Source: Branchipolynoe longqiensis (lineage: Eukaryota; Annelida; Polychaeta; Phyllodocida; Polynoidae). From it: DNA of 64,000 nucleotides. A program made the position numbers and the translations under genes. This document shows, piece after piece, positions 34,061 through 46,503 of this stretch (the stretch's first letter is position 1; every line of letters starts with the position of its first letter). Where the stretch lies: the NCBI GenBank assembly GCA_030323885.1, contig JASIRB010000122.1, positions 163,111 through 227,110 on the forward strand, read 5' to 3'. The notes beneath the pieces were generated by a model that searched no databases, was not told the DNA's origin, and worked only from the letters and a program-made list of their open reading frames with translations.

Positions 34061-34127
34061 ATATCGTAGATATTCTATGTTGTTTATATAATATTTGTGT
34101 TTAACTTATATATTACATATATTATAT

Positions 34128-34330
34128 ATAACGGATGCGGTGGGTGGTAAATCAATATGTGCGTTGGGGCTCGAATCCCGACCGAGTCAAACCAATGCCT
34201 TACATAATGGGGACTTTTCAGTTTGCATGACTCTCTCATCAGATGGTGCATGCCTGTCTCCTGTAATGCTGTGGTTGGATAGAAGCAGTTCCTTCTACTA
34301 TCAAGTTGGTGTAAATAAGAGGGGGTTGAG
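34128..34330 (+). mobile_element. Possible tRNA-derived SINE
   Basis: ggggctcgaatcccgacc fits a pol III box B; gtgggtggtaaatc upstream is a weak box A. The rest is unassigned and no poly(A) tail is clear. Confidence 0.3.
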
Positions 34331-34805
34331 TGGGGGTTGAGGGGATGTAGGTGTGTATGGTGGGTGTGTGGTGGGGGGCGTATGTTTGTGTGGTTGAGGT
34401 GTAGGGGTGTGATGAGGATTTTGGTGTCTGTGGTGGGTGTGTGTGTGGATTTAGGGGTGTGTGGTCGGGGTGTAGGGGTATGTGGTGAGTTGGTATGGTG
34501 TGGTTGGGGTGTAGGTGTGTGTGGTTGGGGCGTACATTTGTGTGGTGGGTGTGTTGTGGAGGTATATGGGTGTGGTGAGGATTGTGGTGTGTGTGGTGGG
34601 GGTGTATGGGGATTTGAGGGTGTAGGGGTGAGTGGGTATGGTGGGGTGGGTGGGGTGGGCATGGTGGGGTGTAGGGGTGTGGTGGGGGCTTAGGGATGTG
34701 GTGGGGGCTTAGGGGTGTGGTGGGGGTGTAGGTGTGCAAGGTGGGGGTTGACTGTGTGTGTGGTGGGGGTGTAGGTGGTTTGTGGTGGAGGTGTAGGGGT
34801 GTCTT
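34325..34805. repeat. G-rich minisatellite arm (ggtgggggtgtaggtgtg)
   Basis: Irregular repeats of gtgtggtgggggtgtagg. The mirror arm on the other strand follows at 34842-35110, giving a very long imperfect inverted repeat. Confidence 0.9.
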
Positions 34806-34841
34806 GCAGAGCGGCACCTCACAATCTTTAGCATCCCTAAA

Positions 34842-35110
34842 CCCCCACTACCACACACCTAACCACAGCCCTAAACCCCCTTGACACACCCCATGGCACA
34901 TGCCTATACCCCCAGTACCCCTTACACCCCACCACAACTACACCCCCACCACACCTACACCACCACACCTACACCCCACCCACACCTACACCCTCCCCAC
35001 ACCACAACCACACACACCCCACAACACACCTACAACCCCCCCCCCCCACCCCACCTACACCCCCACCACATCCCTGAACCCCCCCCCCCCCCCCCCACCC
35101 CCCCCCCATG
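34842..35110. repeat. C-rich minisatellite arm (cacacctacacccccacc)
   Basis: The same word family as 34325-34805 but in reverse complement, ending in long C runs at 35037-35107. Between the arms lies a ~36-bp non-repetitive spacer. Confidence 0.9.
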
Positions 35111-35189
35111 ACGCCAGCATGAGGCACGGGACGGCGGCCATGACAGATAGCCGTGAGCGTCTACAACTTCTGATGTCATCACAACCATA

Positions 35190-36585
35190 CTTCCTATACT
35201 GCATGTGTGCACATCCTGTACTATATGAGCACACATCCTGAACTGCATGTGCACTCATCATGTACTGCATGTGCACACATCCCGTACTGCATGTGCACAC
35301 ATCATGTACTGCTAGTGTACACTTCCTGTACTGCATGTGTCCACATCCTGTGCTGCATGTGCATACATCCCGTGCTGCTTGTGCACAGATCATATACTTC
35401 ATGTGTGCACATCCTGTGCTGCATGTGCACAACCCCTGTACTGCATGTGCACATATCCTGTACTGCATGTGTACATATCCTGTACTGCATGTGCACACAT
35501 CATGTACTGCATCTGTGCATGTCCTGTACTGCATGTGCACACTTCCTGTGCTGCATGTGTACACATCCTGTGCTGCATGTGCACACATCATGTGCTGCAA
35601 TAGCACACATCCTGTGATGCATGTGCACACATCATGTACTGCATGTTTACACATCCTGTGATGCATGTGTGCACATACTGTACTGCATGTGCCCACATCC
35701 TGTACTGCATGTGCATATATTGGATACTGCATGTGCACACATCCTGTACTGCATGTGCACAGATTTTGTACTGCATCTTCACACATCCTGTACTGCATGT
35801 ACACGCATCCTGTACTGCATGTGCACACAGCCTGTACTGCATGTGCACACATTCTGTACTCCATGTGTGCAATGCTGTACTGTATGTGCATACATCCTGT
35901 GCTGCATGTGCACACATAATGTACGTCATGTGGGCACATCCTGTGCTGCATGTGCACACATCATGTCCTAAGCTTCACACATCCTGTTCTGCATGTGCAC
36001 ACATCATGTACTGCATGTGCACATATCCTGTGCTGTATGTGTACACATCCTGTATTGCATGTGCATACTTCCTGTTCTGCATGTGCATACACCCTGTGCT
36101 GCATGCACACAGATCATGTACTTCATGTATGCACATCCTGTACTGCATGTGGACAGATCATGTACTGCATGTGCACACATCCTGTACTGCATGTGTACAT
36201 ATCATGTACTGCATTTGGACACATCCTGTACTCCATGTGCACACATCCTGTACTATATGTGCACATATCCTCTCCTGCATATGCACACATCCTGTACTGC
36301 ATGTGTACACATCCTGTACTGCATCTTTACAATGTTGTACTGCATGTGCATACATCCTGTGCTGCTGGTGCACATATCATATACTTCATGTGTACACATC
36401 CTGTGATGCATGTGCACACATCATGTACTGCGTGTGCACACATCCTGTACTGCATGTGTACACATCCTGTGCTGCATGTGTACACATCCTGTGCTGCAGG
36501 TGTGCACATCATGTACTGCATCTTCACACATCATGTATTGCATGTGCACACATCCTGTGCTGCATGTGTACACATCATGTGCTGC
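35190..36585. repeat. 22-bp minisatellite, about 63 copies
   Basis: Unit ctgtactgcatgtgcacaca plus tc. Common variants are tgtgctgc, catgtact and tgtacaca. A unit of 22 bases cycles all three frames, so long Cys/His-rich open frames appear on both strands; they are not gene evidence. Confidence 0.95.
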
Positions 36586-36651
36586 ATTAGATAAAAGATT
36601 CACCCCTTACTTCCAGCACTACAAGTACCGGGTGAATCTTTTATCTAGTGC
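36584..36651. repeat. 22-bp-arm hairpin
   Basis: gcattagataaaagattcac and onward pairs with gggtgaatcttttatctagt and onward; one mismatch in 22 bp, loop 24 bp. It lies exactly between the 22-bp minisatellite and the start of the PIN/CXC region. Confidence 0.85.
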
Positions 36652-36883
36652 TGCAAATTTCTCACAGTATGCTAATTAATTTAAATCCTTTCAATGATTT
36701 TGCATTTCAGAATTTATTAAGAGTTTAGATACAAAGATGATACCTGGCACAGACATCAATACTGATGACATTTCTTCTCAGCAGGGTCATAATCACAAGG
36801 AACCAGTACATTTAACCCGTTATAATTCTTATTTTTCTGAAAGCAGTGGCATTCATGTCGTGATGGTCATCTAGGCAATCAGC

Positions 36884-39800
36884 ATGTCCAAAAGGCTTAG
36901 ACTTGCTCCTTGGGCTTGTGCTGCACCAGTTCAACTGACAAACTGGGACATATGTGTTCTGTGCGAAGAACTTGGTGGAACTCTCATAAACCCATCAGCA
37001 ACAGGTTATGCATCGCTGGCCACAAATTTATCTGCCATTCATGAACTAAGCAATGTGCCATTGAACATAAACTTATCAGGACTCCATGATGGTAACGGCA
37101 TGGAGAAAATGCTGACTAAGCATGAAGCTAAGTGGCACAAAAAATGTTACGTCCTGTGTAATACAACAAAAGTGGAGAGAGCCAGGAAGATGCAAGAAAA
37201 AGCTAGTTTGAATACAGCTCAGTCACCACTTAAAAAACACCTTAGCAGTGCAACCACTCCAGCATGTCCCATGGAAACAGCCAGCGTGTATCTTCTGTGA
37301 TGAAACCACAGGAGACTTTCACAAAGCCGAAACAATATCCCTTGATACCCATGTCAGACAAATCGCTACAGAACTCCGAGACACAAAGCTGTTGGCCAAA
37401 TTATCAGTTGAAGATATGATCGCTATTGATGCTGTTTATCACTGTAAGTGCTTGACATCATTCTACAACAAATATAGATCTCAACAAAGACATTCGACTA
37501 AGAAGTGTCACCAAATCAACACAGATTCACTTGCATTTGCTGACGTGATGTCTTATATTGAGGAATATGGTCAATTGGGAGGAGACCAGAATCATGTTTT
37601 CAAACTCACTGATCTCAGAGGTATTGTATTGTGAACAGCTACACAAATTAGGTGGTAACACAACTGGAAACATCCATTCGACCAGACTTGCACAGAAACT
37701 CCTACAGCATATTCCAAATCTTGAAGCTCATCACAGCAAGTTTGTCACAGTATTTTCATTCAAGGATGATGTTGGTGATGCCTTGCTCAATATCTGCCAC
37801 CTTGATCCAGATGATGAAGCCATCATGCTGATGAGAGTAGCAAAGCTAATTCGCAAAGAAGTGCTTGAGAAAAAATACCACTTCAATGGTTCCTTATGTG
37901 ATAAACAATATGACGATCTCCCAGCGTCTCTATCTGCTCTGGTTGGGATGAATCTAGCAGGTTCAAATGCAGGACAAGGTATTGATGACAATGAAGTTAG
38001 CACAGCTGCCTCATCCATTACACAGTTATTAGTCTTTGCAGTAGGGCACAACTTTGACCGTGGGACTGTTCTTCCATTGTACCTAGGCCTACTCATTCAC
38101 AATAGAGCATGAAAACGTGATCTCATTGACATTCTTTTTGAGAAAGGTCTATCTGTATCATACGACAGGGTTTTGCAACTGTCCACAGAGGAAGCCAATA
38201 GAGTAATAGACAATTATGAGGATGTAGGGCAGTGTCTGTCCGTCTACCCTCCGAGACAATCTGACTACTGGAAACCCAGATAACATTGATCACAATCAGT
38301 CATCCACTTCAAGTTTTGATTCTTTCCATGGCACATCAATATCAATCACACTGCATGTCACAAATGAGAATCCGGGTGTTTTTAGGGTCCTTCGGAAGAT
38401 TCCTGAAAACAGAGACCAGCCAAAGTTGAAATCTATCAAGTCATTACCGAAGTCATATACTAATGTGCCACCAATATCGCTCCCTGGCAATGTCATTCCA
38501 ACAGTAACTGATGACCTAGCAATTCCAATACCTGTTGCCATGAATGAAGATCAAATGCAAATGCCTTGGTTTGAAAAGGTGAGGACAGCTGGGGGGGTCT
38601 CCACATCAAAATGGCCATGTTGAAAGTCAGCGTTGATTGGCTTGATGGAAGTGGTTGGACCTATGTGATGACTTCAGCCAATGTTACAACTGAGGCGCGT
38701 GCCGCTGGTCTACAGAAAGGTTCACACACATCCAGAGGTCAATGGGCCCATCAGGAAACAGCAGCAGCTCTGTTCATTCTGCTTCACAGGTCATATGATG
38801 AGTATCAAAAGAATACACCAGAGTGTGAACAACTACACTTTGATGAGTGGTGTAATGAGATGGCTTTGGAACATCCTCAGTTTGATTACTGGTTCAAAGT
38901 TCGGAAGTTGGAACTCCTATTCCTACAGTTCTTTAGATCGCAGCGTCCACAAAACATTGTTCCATACATGGAATCACTTGGAAAGATTATTCCATGGATG
39001 TTCGCTCTTGACCACTACCACTATGCTCGCTGGATGATGGTTCATGTAAGAGATTTACTTACCCTGGAAGTGAACAGCCCTACCACACATACGCAGTTCC
39101 CCAAGGGCAACTTTGTTACACAGAAAACAACGCACAAGTTCTCGGCACTAGCCCATGACCAAGTTCATGAACAGCTTAATGCAATGGTGAAAGGAGACGG
39201 AGTAATTGTTGTCACAGAAAATAAAGCCGCACTGACATGCTGGATGGTGGCAGGTCCAGAAACAGCTAGACTTTTGACGGAGTATGATGACAGACATTCC
39301 ATGAAAGAGAAGGACACAGATCGCCACGATGAACAGATACCAAGTGTACAGAAGACGTTCCTATCTCAAGTCAAGAGTGTCACTGATGTGATGGAGGAAC
39401 CTGGCAACCCCTTTGCAGATACAAGCACAGACCTCTACATGCTTGACACCAAACGGATAATGCCCACTAGCATGGTGAATACAATAAAGACTACAGAAGA
39501 CATTGGCAAAACACCCTACCGGAATTTTGTTGCGGAGCACGACAATGGCAATATCACTGCATTCAATGACACCATACACAAGAACAGTCTACCTCTGCTA
39601 AATTCTAGTTCGGATAGAAACCTGCCAAGTCTGCTTCTAAAATCTCCAACCTGCATAATGATGTTCATCTCTTCTCACGGATGTATATATCATGCCAATC
39701 TAGAGACAGTGATATGGATGCCTTCTTCATGCATGAAAATCATGCCTGGCCTCCATCGTTGGCATCAAATCACACAATGCACCAAACAAGCAAATCTGAC

Positions 39801-41020
39801 TTAATGGAATGTTTGGAATCATTGGTACCTCAACTGGAATCTGCACCAAATGTTGATGTCAAGATTGTCGATGGTGGTGCCCTTGTGCATACACTTGATC
39901 CAAAGAAGTCGAAGGTTCCTGTCAAAACATTCCAGGACTATTCACAACTGGTGTTCTTGCCCTATTTAGAATGCATGCTACAAGACATTGTTCGTTTGGA
40001 TGTTGTTTGGGATGTATATAAAGAGGACAGCCTAAAGGCACAAACACAACAGAACTGTGGAGCTGGTAACCATCTCCAGGTTGCCAACAACACTAACATT
40101 CCTGGTAACTGGAATAACTTCGTTCATTGTGATTCAAACAAAGAGAGCCTGTTCCAACTTCTAGCCAATGCAATACAGGAGTTTCAACCCCATCAACATA
40201 AGCTAGTCATCTCCACACATGGCAAGAACGCTGTTTCATCTCCCATAGCCGACCTTTCTGACTTGTCCTGCACTCATGAAGAAGCAGACACATGGCTACT
40301 GTTTCATGCTTCCCATTCGTTCCATCAAGGATTTACCAAGCTGATGATAGATGCAACAGATACCGACCTGGTGGTTCTTGCAATTGCTGTGTCAAGTTTC
40401 TTAAAGGATTGCGAAATATGGGTAACATTTGGTCATGGTTCTAAACTATGCTACATCCCTTGACACCTGAATTAGGCAATGATACATCATGGGGTATTCT
40501 CTTCTTGCATGTGATATCAGCTGTATGGCGTAATATGCCTCAGCTCACACCTACTTTCATTCGTTTATCTTGTGCGCCAACTCAGATATCCCCAGACGAA
40601 ATGGAGCAAATAGAAAGATATGTTGTTCTTTGGTATCAGCGAACATCAGCATTTAGCCAGGTGAATGAAGCCAGGAAGCAGTTATTCACTCATAACCGTA
40701 AGATGGTAAACATTCCTCCAACATTACATGCCCTAGAACAGCATGTGAAAAGGGCTGTTTTTCAGGCAGGGCATATCTGGGGACAGTCACTTATAGGAGA
40801 ACCCGATGTTCCATCACCAGATTTATGGGGTTGGGAGAGAGCCAAAGATGATTCTCCATGGACTCCATGCTGGACCACTCTTCCAGAGGCAGCAAATGGT
40901 TGTCAAGAACTGTTAAAATGTGGATGCAAAAAGGACTGCACTAAAAGATGCAAGTGTGTCAAGGCAAATCTGCCATGTACACAGTTGTGCTCTTTTTCGG
41001 GACAGTGTAGCCAAGAGTAA
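36884..41020 (+). pseudogene. PIN-like/CXC-domain protein of an expanded invertebrate family, broken
   Basis: A long reading in several frames from MSKRLRLAPWACAAP. Recognisable parts in order: a zinc-type CxxC N-terminal region (WDICVLCEELGG; CIFCDETTGDFHKAE); a DNIDHNQSSTSSFDSFHGT block near 38280; GGLHIKMA...DWLDGSGWT near 38600; HEQLNAMVKGDG near 39170; LDVVWDVYK near 39995; a PIN-like acidic core (CTHEEADTWLLFHA, DATDTDLVVLAI) near 40270-40390; LEQHVKRAVFQAGHIWGQ near 40735; and a C-terminal CXC motif (CGCKKDCTKRCKC, LPCTQLC) at 40919-41000. Frame breaks lie near 37260, 37630, 38110 (TGA), 38240, 39620 and 40450. About 60 residues seem missing before GGLHIKM and more after YIPLTPELG. Family function is not known to me; multi-copy behaviour suggests a mobile origin. 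Confidence 0.72.
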
Positions 41021-41431
41021 GAAGCTTGTAAGACGATCAATAATTTGATAATGTTTTAAAGGAACACTTTTGCCATAACCAGTTCCAGCTGTTCTGAGCA
41101 AAACATATTCAAAAAGAGGTGACTGATAACTTCATAGCTGAATAGTACTGAGAATATAGGCTACTGGAACAATCCGCAACCCCTGGTGGTAATTCTTGGA
41201 ACTCGTTCAAGTCATTAATTCTATGGCATATGTGTCCCTTTATCAGAATGTATGACACACAATCAGATTCCTTAACATTGGTACTAAGATGGTAATTGGT
41301 ACACTTACATATACGCTGTTGCAAAAAATTTGAAGTTATGAGTGTTTTTTAATATTTTCACCATGAACATGTATGTTATGAAAGTTCAAATAAAATAACT
41401 ATAGAAGTACACAATATTTCGCTTTACTCAC

Positions 41432-41810
41432 CATCAATTCCATGGAGGAGGTTAGACTCAGCCCCGATTATTTGGATTATGGTGTCTTCAAATGGTACAG
41501 CAGCCTCGGGAGGTCCTCCTCCTGTTTTCAACGCCCTACGTTGATGGGCAAGTACCTCCGACTTCAGTGTTTTCCATTTCTCTTTAACCTCTGTTCTTGA
41601 CCGCTTGGCAACCCCACACGAGTTTACCGCACTCGTCACTTTGTCCCATGCGAGGTTTTTCTCATGGATCGTTATCGTGTTGTTGAACGAACCAAACAAG
41701 AGAACTCGGGCCAACATGACTTCTTCCAAGAGCAATCGGACCTCAGTGTCACTGTAGTTGGCTTTCCGCCCACGTTTTTTTCCATACACACACTCGACAC
41801 TATATTCCAT
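41432..41810 (-). CDS. Myb/SANT-like DNA-binding exon (NAIF1/MSANTD type)
   Basis: 126 residues from MEYSVECVYGKKRGRKANYS to GIDG with donor gatg/gtgagt at 41431. It contains a trihelix of the Myb_DNA-bind_5 type: SDTEVRLLLEEVMLARVLLF, AWDKVTSAVN, VKEKWKTLKSEVLAHQRRAL, followed by the family's KTGGGPP and EDTIIQIIGAE...GID tail. Such proteins are either host factors or the DNA-binding partner of Harbinger-like transposons. It points convergently at the PIN/CXC pseudogene, with 400 bp between them. No second exon was recognised downstream. Confidence 0.75.
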
Positions 41811-42259
41811 GGTAGTTTTATCACTTATCTTGAATCACGTCGTCACACACTGCACACTTATCTGAATAACTGCTGTGCGTCTTCACAGACTGGTAATTTG
41901 TCACAAAAAACTAACAATCGATTCGATGTCTAGCTAACGTCACTGTCTTTGCCATCGCCGATTCGGCGGCCGGATTGTCAAATAACGCTGTTCGCCGGGC
42001 ACCACCGTAGAGGGAATTCCCAAATCTATAAATAACATCACGGTTTGCTATCCGGCCCGGCTAAAACATTGGTGCATACCACTTTATTCTTTTCGTGGAC
42101 CCCCCACTTCCCGGAGCTAGCTGACCGGAGTTAGCGCCTAGCTCCAGTTAAGACTAGCACAACTTGGTGCATATGGCTCCTGAGCACCAGATAATACTAC
42201 AAAACACTTCCCAGATGCGTTCTGACAACTGTCGGTCAGTTCACACCTGATACCCCTCT
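41811..42259. other. Upstream region of the Myb/SANT exon
   Basis: GC-mixed sequence with a tttataga word on the minus strand near 42027 that could serve as a TATA element. An inverted ccggagctagctgaccgg-type palindrome lies at about 42110-42130. No gene is seen. Confidence 0.4.
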
Positions 42260-43130
42260 CAAACAAACTCATAAGGAAGAAAGGGAAGACAAGTCATGAA
42301 AGATTGACAGTGAAGAAGTTGTGCTTTATTGGCATCAAGTCCTCTTCACCTACTAGTGACCTATCACCCTGACCCCTTACCTTCTGTCCACACCAAGTCT
42401 CATTACTCTAGTTGGGATGTATCAGAATCAGTGCCTACAGCCCATTGAACTGGAGTCCCATGGTTGTTGCACACAGCTCAGTGTGTATATATGAAATGTG
42501 GTAGCATCAGACAGAGTGTCTGGGTACCTGCCCAATAGAGAGTGTGTCTCACTCAAGAGTCAGGAGTAGAGTGTTGCTGCCCAGTGTGTCTGGAGCAGTG
42601 TCCAGAATAATCAATATCAAAGTGAGGCTAGTGTGGTCAGGTGGGGCACGGGGGTGCAGGGCACTGAACCTCCCACAGCCAGCCAATCAGGCACCCTCCA
42701 CAGCCTGGGAGGCGAAGCCCCCCCACGGGCAGCGGTCACCCAACCCAGCTGCAGGTGGTGTACATAATGTATGCAGTATGGCTGGTGTGCTGGCCCATCG
42801 GCCCTGTGGTAACAGGTAGTTGCAGACAGTTACAATAAAATATATGTATTAAAAATGTCCTTTTCCTCCACTTGCATCCTTTCTGGTGCATAGAGGGAAC
42901 ATTTCACCAAACAGTAACTGTCTCTTATATAGGAACATCTCGTCATAATCTCGGGCACTAGGTACTAACATATATCTCCCATAGTCTAATATGTCACACA
43001 GCGAGTGGGGCACCCACTGCTTTCCTATTACATAACCTTGGTACCCACTCCGTCGCCCCAGGATAATAATGCTCTCTGCTAATATATAATTCTGAACCGA
43101 AAATCCGTATATTTTTACAAGGCGCCACTA
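42260..43130. repeat. LTR-like dispersed repeat, copy 1
   Basis: Divergent copy of 55074-55905: shared aactcataag-aagaaaggga, caccctgac, cagtgcctacagcccattga, cagctcag and gcaggtggtg blocks in the same order. A minus-strand caataaagc (42330) could be a polyadenylation signal. It may be a solo LTR or the end of a retroelement; no coding part was found. Confidence 0.65.
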
Positions 43131-44932
43131 CCAGGAACTAATACACGACAACCATCGGTGGAGCCCGTCCTACCTTCCCGACACGCATGCGCAGTGTGCA
43201 TGTGCCAGCCCGCTTCTGGCGGCAGCGGGCTTAACCTGTTTGCGCGGTCACGTGGCTGGGCAAATCCGATTGGCAGCACTTCCGTCCACGCCGACGCAGA
43301 CGAGAATACTAGCCCACTGCGCATGTCAGCAGGTTATTTCCGCTTCCGGCAGCAGGTCGTGGCCAATCAGAGCCCTATGTACTGTGAAACGTCTTCGTGC
43401 AAATATACCACCCCCTCTACTTACACCCTAGTAGCTTATAATACCACCCATCTCTATTTGGACATCTTGCATTGTGAGTGTCCTGATACCATTCTACGCC
43501 TCCTGAGGCACATGCGTATTGACTTGAGGGCAGCTTCCACCTTGCCCTACGTTTCACATGGTGGGGTTTTGTGGCAGACCATGGCAGGATTTTACTGCAG
43601 TGCATGTAGAAATATTTATATCAGTAATTTTTTCACATGAAAAGGGAGAAAGCAGAAGTACAATACTTATGAGGTGCTTTCCCCATTTAAAAATAACACA
43701 GATACATTGCTTATACCATAGAAATAATAAATAGAAAAATAAAAGTTAAAAGCATATCAACATTACCCTCAATACTGTAAATTACATCTAAATATTTATG
43801 TACTAGACTACTATATGTTTTCCCTCTGCCGTTTACAACTCATTGCTTTTCCTATTTATCCCGAACTGTTTGCACATGTTATAAATCCCCCGCGTCCTTC
43901 CCGCTTCCGCCCCCTGGGTCAGACTGGCCAATCTTACACTCAGTTAATTGACGTAGTAAAGTGGCACCATTCAGTGATACAATAACTGAGAAGAAACCAC
44001 CAGACATTTCGTCCTTACTAACTCTACGCAGAAGTTGATATGACTTACAGGAAAGTTGAAAAGGATATGCTCTGTAATTTTGTTATTCTACTGTTATTTT
44101 TGTGGGGTATGATGGAAAACAAAATATATTCATAGAGCACAATTTCTGATTGCTTTACTACAAAAGTTAAAAGGTAATTAATTAATCACGCAATCGATTC
44201 TCAATTGTTGGAAAAAAAACGTACATCAAAGTTCGGTTCCGTATAAGGCCAGCACCGGATCCCTCCCTCCCTCCTAACAGCAACACTATCTGTACATGTA
44301 GCTTCATAGTCAGCACCTGCCCGTTGCTATAGGAATATCGGGAGAATCAGCACCCACCACTCGCTACAACAGTATTGTTATGCGCACACATGAGCAGATA
44401 CATCTTAGTTGATCACTTGGTTAGCAGGGAGCATCGTGCAGGCCTTTGCATATAAGAGACCCAATAACTGTATTTACAAGCAACATTGGTATACAAAGAA
44501 ACAACTCTGTCAGACCCATATTTTTACAGCCACTTAGAGAAAGCATGACTCGTGAGTAATATATGCATACTTAGTAATATGCATACTTTGTAGTTTCTGA
44601 AGGACTTTCTTGAGGTGGTCAGGATATAGACTACATCACGGTTCCAACTGCGCATGCGCTGAAAATGGCGTTGGGAGCAAAGCAAAGGCGTACGCCTATT
44701 GAGTTTGCCGATACACGTCGGGCAAAACTGGCACTTTATTCAAAATAACTAGAAATACATAACAATTTGGCATAAACATGGATGGAAGGATGCAATATAA
44801 TAATATGTTTAAGACACAACTCTCCATAAACCATAGAATACATGAATAAAATAAATAAAACTGACTCTGGCTATGGCTCTAACACTAGTCTGAGTGCCTA
44901 GATTTGTCTAAATCTAAATGCACACGGCATAA
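43131..44932. other. Non-coding region with palindromic GCGCATGCGC words
   Basis: A GC-rich part (43150-43400) has acgcatgcgcagtg and cgcatgtcagc; 44651 has tgcgcatgcgctgaaaatggcg. Such palindromes fit NRF-1 sites. A weak trace of the tandem core monomer lies at 44695-44760 (gagtttgcc...ttattcaaaat). No open frame is convincing. Confidence 0.5.
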
Positions 44933-45205
44933 TGCTAGGTACACACCTACCGTATACGATCGTTTTTCCGCACCCACCTACCGTATATGATCTAAAACTG
45001 CCCAAAAGTCGTGAGGTGTGCACTCCCCTAGCACACCTACCGATTGCGATTCACGACTAAAAACTCATTTTTAGGGCTAAAACGGTAGGTGTGTACTAGC
45101 ATTACAATTGCAATTCGCGATTCGAAAAATGAATCGTCCCGTTTTCAGTTTTAAGCGGGTCGGGAGTTTTAGTGCGCAAATCCTATACGGTAGGTGTGTA
45201 CTTGC
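44933..45205. mobile_element. 273-bp MITE with TSD cataa
   Basis: Left end tgctaggtacacacctaccg; right end (reversed) gcaagtacacacctaccgta. Flanked by cataa at 44928-44932 and 45206-45210. The interior carries further cctaccg/cggtagg inverted words. Superfamily not assigned. Confidence 0.78.
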
Positions 45206-45564
45206 CATAAGATGTGCTGGTTATATTGATGTAAATGCAATGCTGGATACAAGATTAATATCTTAATTTATTATATATATTTTTTTAGTTGGTATTCTAT
45301 GTTTCAAACAAGAGCTGAGATGAGCTGAAGCTAGCACATTTTATAGCTGCACCCAGTGTATTAGCATTTGCCATGCACTTCTCATGGCTTTGTTTTGCTC
45401 TGATGCATCCCACAATGCACCGCGGCGCTGAAACCGTGATGTAGTCTATTGTGTCGCGGCACCGCAGTCCGTTTCTCTTAGGTGGCACCACTGTCGGGGG
45501 TGGGGGAATCAGTCTACCATGTGCTGCCGCCTACCGGAATACAACATATTATAGCGCGCATTCG

Positions 45565-46060
45565 ATTGAACAACTCGGGTCACCCGAGTCACTTTTTAGC
45601 GCATGCGCAGGCCATACGACCTCGGGTTACATAAAGGAACACGCTCGGAGTGGAAACAATAATGGCTTAATCCAACACTTTTTGTTTGTTAAATAACCGA
45701 TAAAACTACAGCAAAATAGGATTTAAAGTATGTTATGATTGCCTAGTTTAGTTATATTTCCATTTAATTAATCTGGGTTATTAAAACAAAATGAGCATTA
45801 AAAAAACGCGTAGAACTTGTACAGATACCAGCGCAAATGTGACGTCATCACTCCTAGCACCCCCAGCCAAGACGGGCGTAATCGATTAATCAACTCGGGT
45901 CACCCAAGCCACTTTTTGGCGCATGCGCACATCCTACAGACTCGGGTTGAATAAACGAATACGCTCAGGGTGGACAAAATGGTGGCTAATTAAACATGGG
46001 GAGGTAGCTATAGCGATATAGCGATATAGCGAATGGTAGACAGGAAGTGTGAACACTTAT
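45565..46060. repeat. Direct-repeat pair with palindrome ctcgggtcacccgag
   Basis: 45570-45730 and 45890-46060 (continuing at 46391-46450 beyond a SINE) share caactcgggtcaccc, gccactttttggcgcatgcgc, a-taaa-gaa-acgctc and caaaataggatttaaagta. The second copy is the one broken by the SINE. Confidence 0.8.
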
Positions 46061-46067
46061 TTGTCTC

Positions 46068-46390
46068 TTTTTTTTTTTTTTTTGGTACATTAGTTATCCC
46101 AAGCAGGGGAAATCCCAGTCACAGACGACTGGTCTTCCCCACTCCACTGCTGGTCGATAGAAAGCCCGAGCCTACACTTTTACCGACCCAAGGGATTTTT
46201 AACCTCCCACACCACATAGACATGGTATGAGAGCAACCGGCCTTTGATGACGCTGTAAGTTATACACAGCGGTGGAAATCCAAATTGGCAGAGCTGGGGG
46301 CACGGGGAATCGAACCGCCGACCCTCAGATTAGGAGTCTGACCTAGAAAAAAGTCAGACACTCTAACCACTCTGCCACAGAGAACGCCAC
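46068..46390 (-). mobile_element. tRNA-derived SINE, full length
   Basis: On the minus strand the head reads tggcagagtggttagagtg (box A, 46359-46377) and ggttcgattcc (box B, 46306-46316) with an anticodon-arm-like cagactcctaatctg (CCT, Arg-like). A duplicated gtctgac insertion spoils the tRNA fold, so it is not a tRNA gene. The body ends ggataactaatgtacc and a 16-base A tail (T run at 46068-46083). Inserted in the direct-repeat unit. Confidence 0.88.
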
Positions 46391-46503
46391 TAAAAGTTAA
46401 TATTTTTTTTCAATAACCGGTATATGTACAGCAAAATAGGATTTAAAGTATTTTATGATTGTAGAAGCTGACAATCTGGGTTATTAAAAAAAACAACATT
46501 AAA

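Noticed and set aside
35207..36590. Cys/His-rich open frames over the 22-bp array (up to 318 codons, both strands)
   Set aside because: A by-product of a stop-free 22-bp unit cycling through frames; it looks like a zinc-finger protein only in composition, with no CxxC...HxxxH spacing.
35190..36590. CRISPR-like array
   Set aside because: The unit repeats without unique spacers; eukaryotic minisatellite.
41811..42260. TIR partner for the PIN/CXC-Myb unit
   Set aside because: No sequence here pairs convincingly with the 36.6-kb hairpin arms or with sequence near 36.7 kb.
46250..46390. tRNA-Arg(CCT) gene
   Set aside because: Boxes A and B are good, but the anticodon arm has an insertion, no acceptor stem closes, and an A-tailed body follows: it is a SINE.
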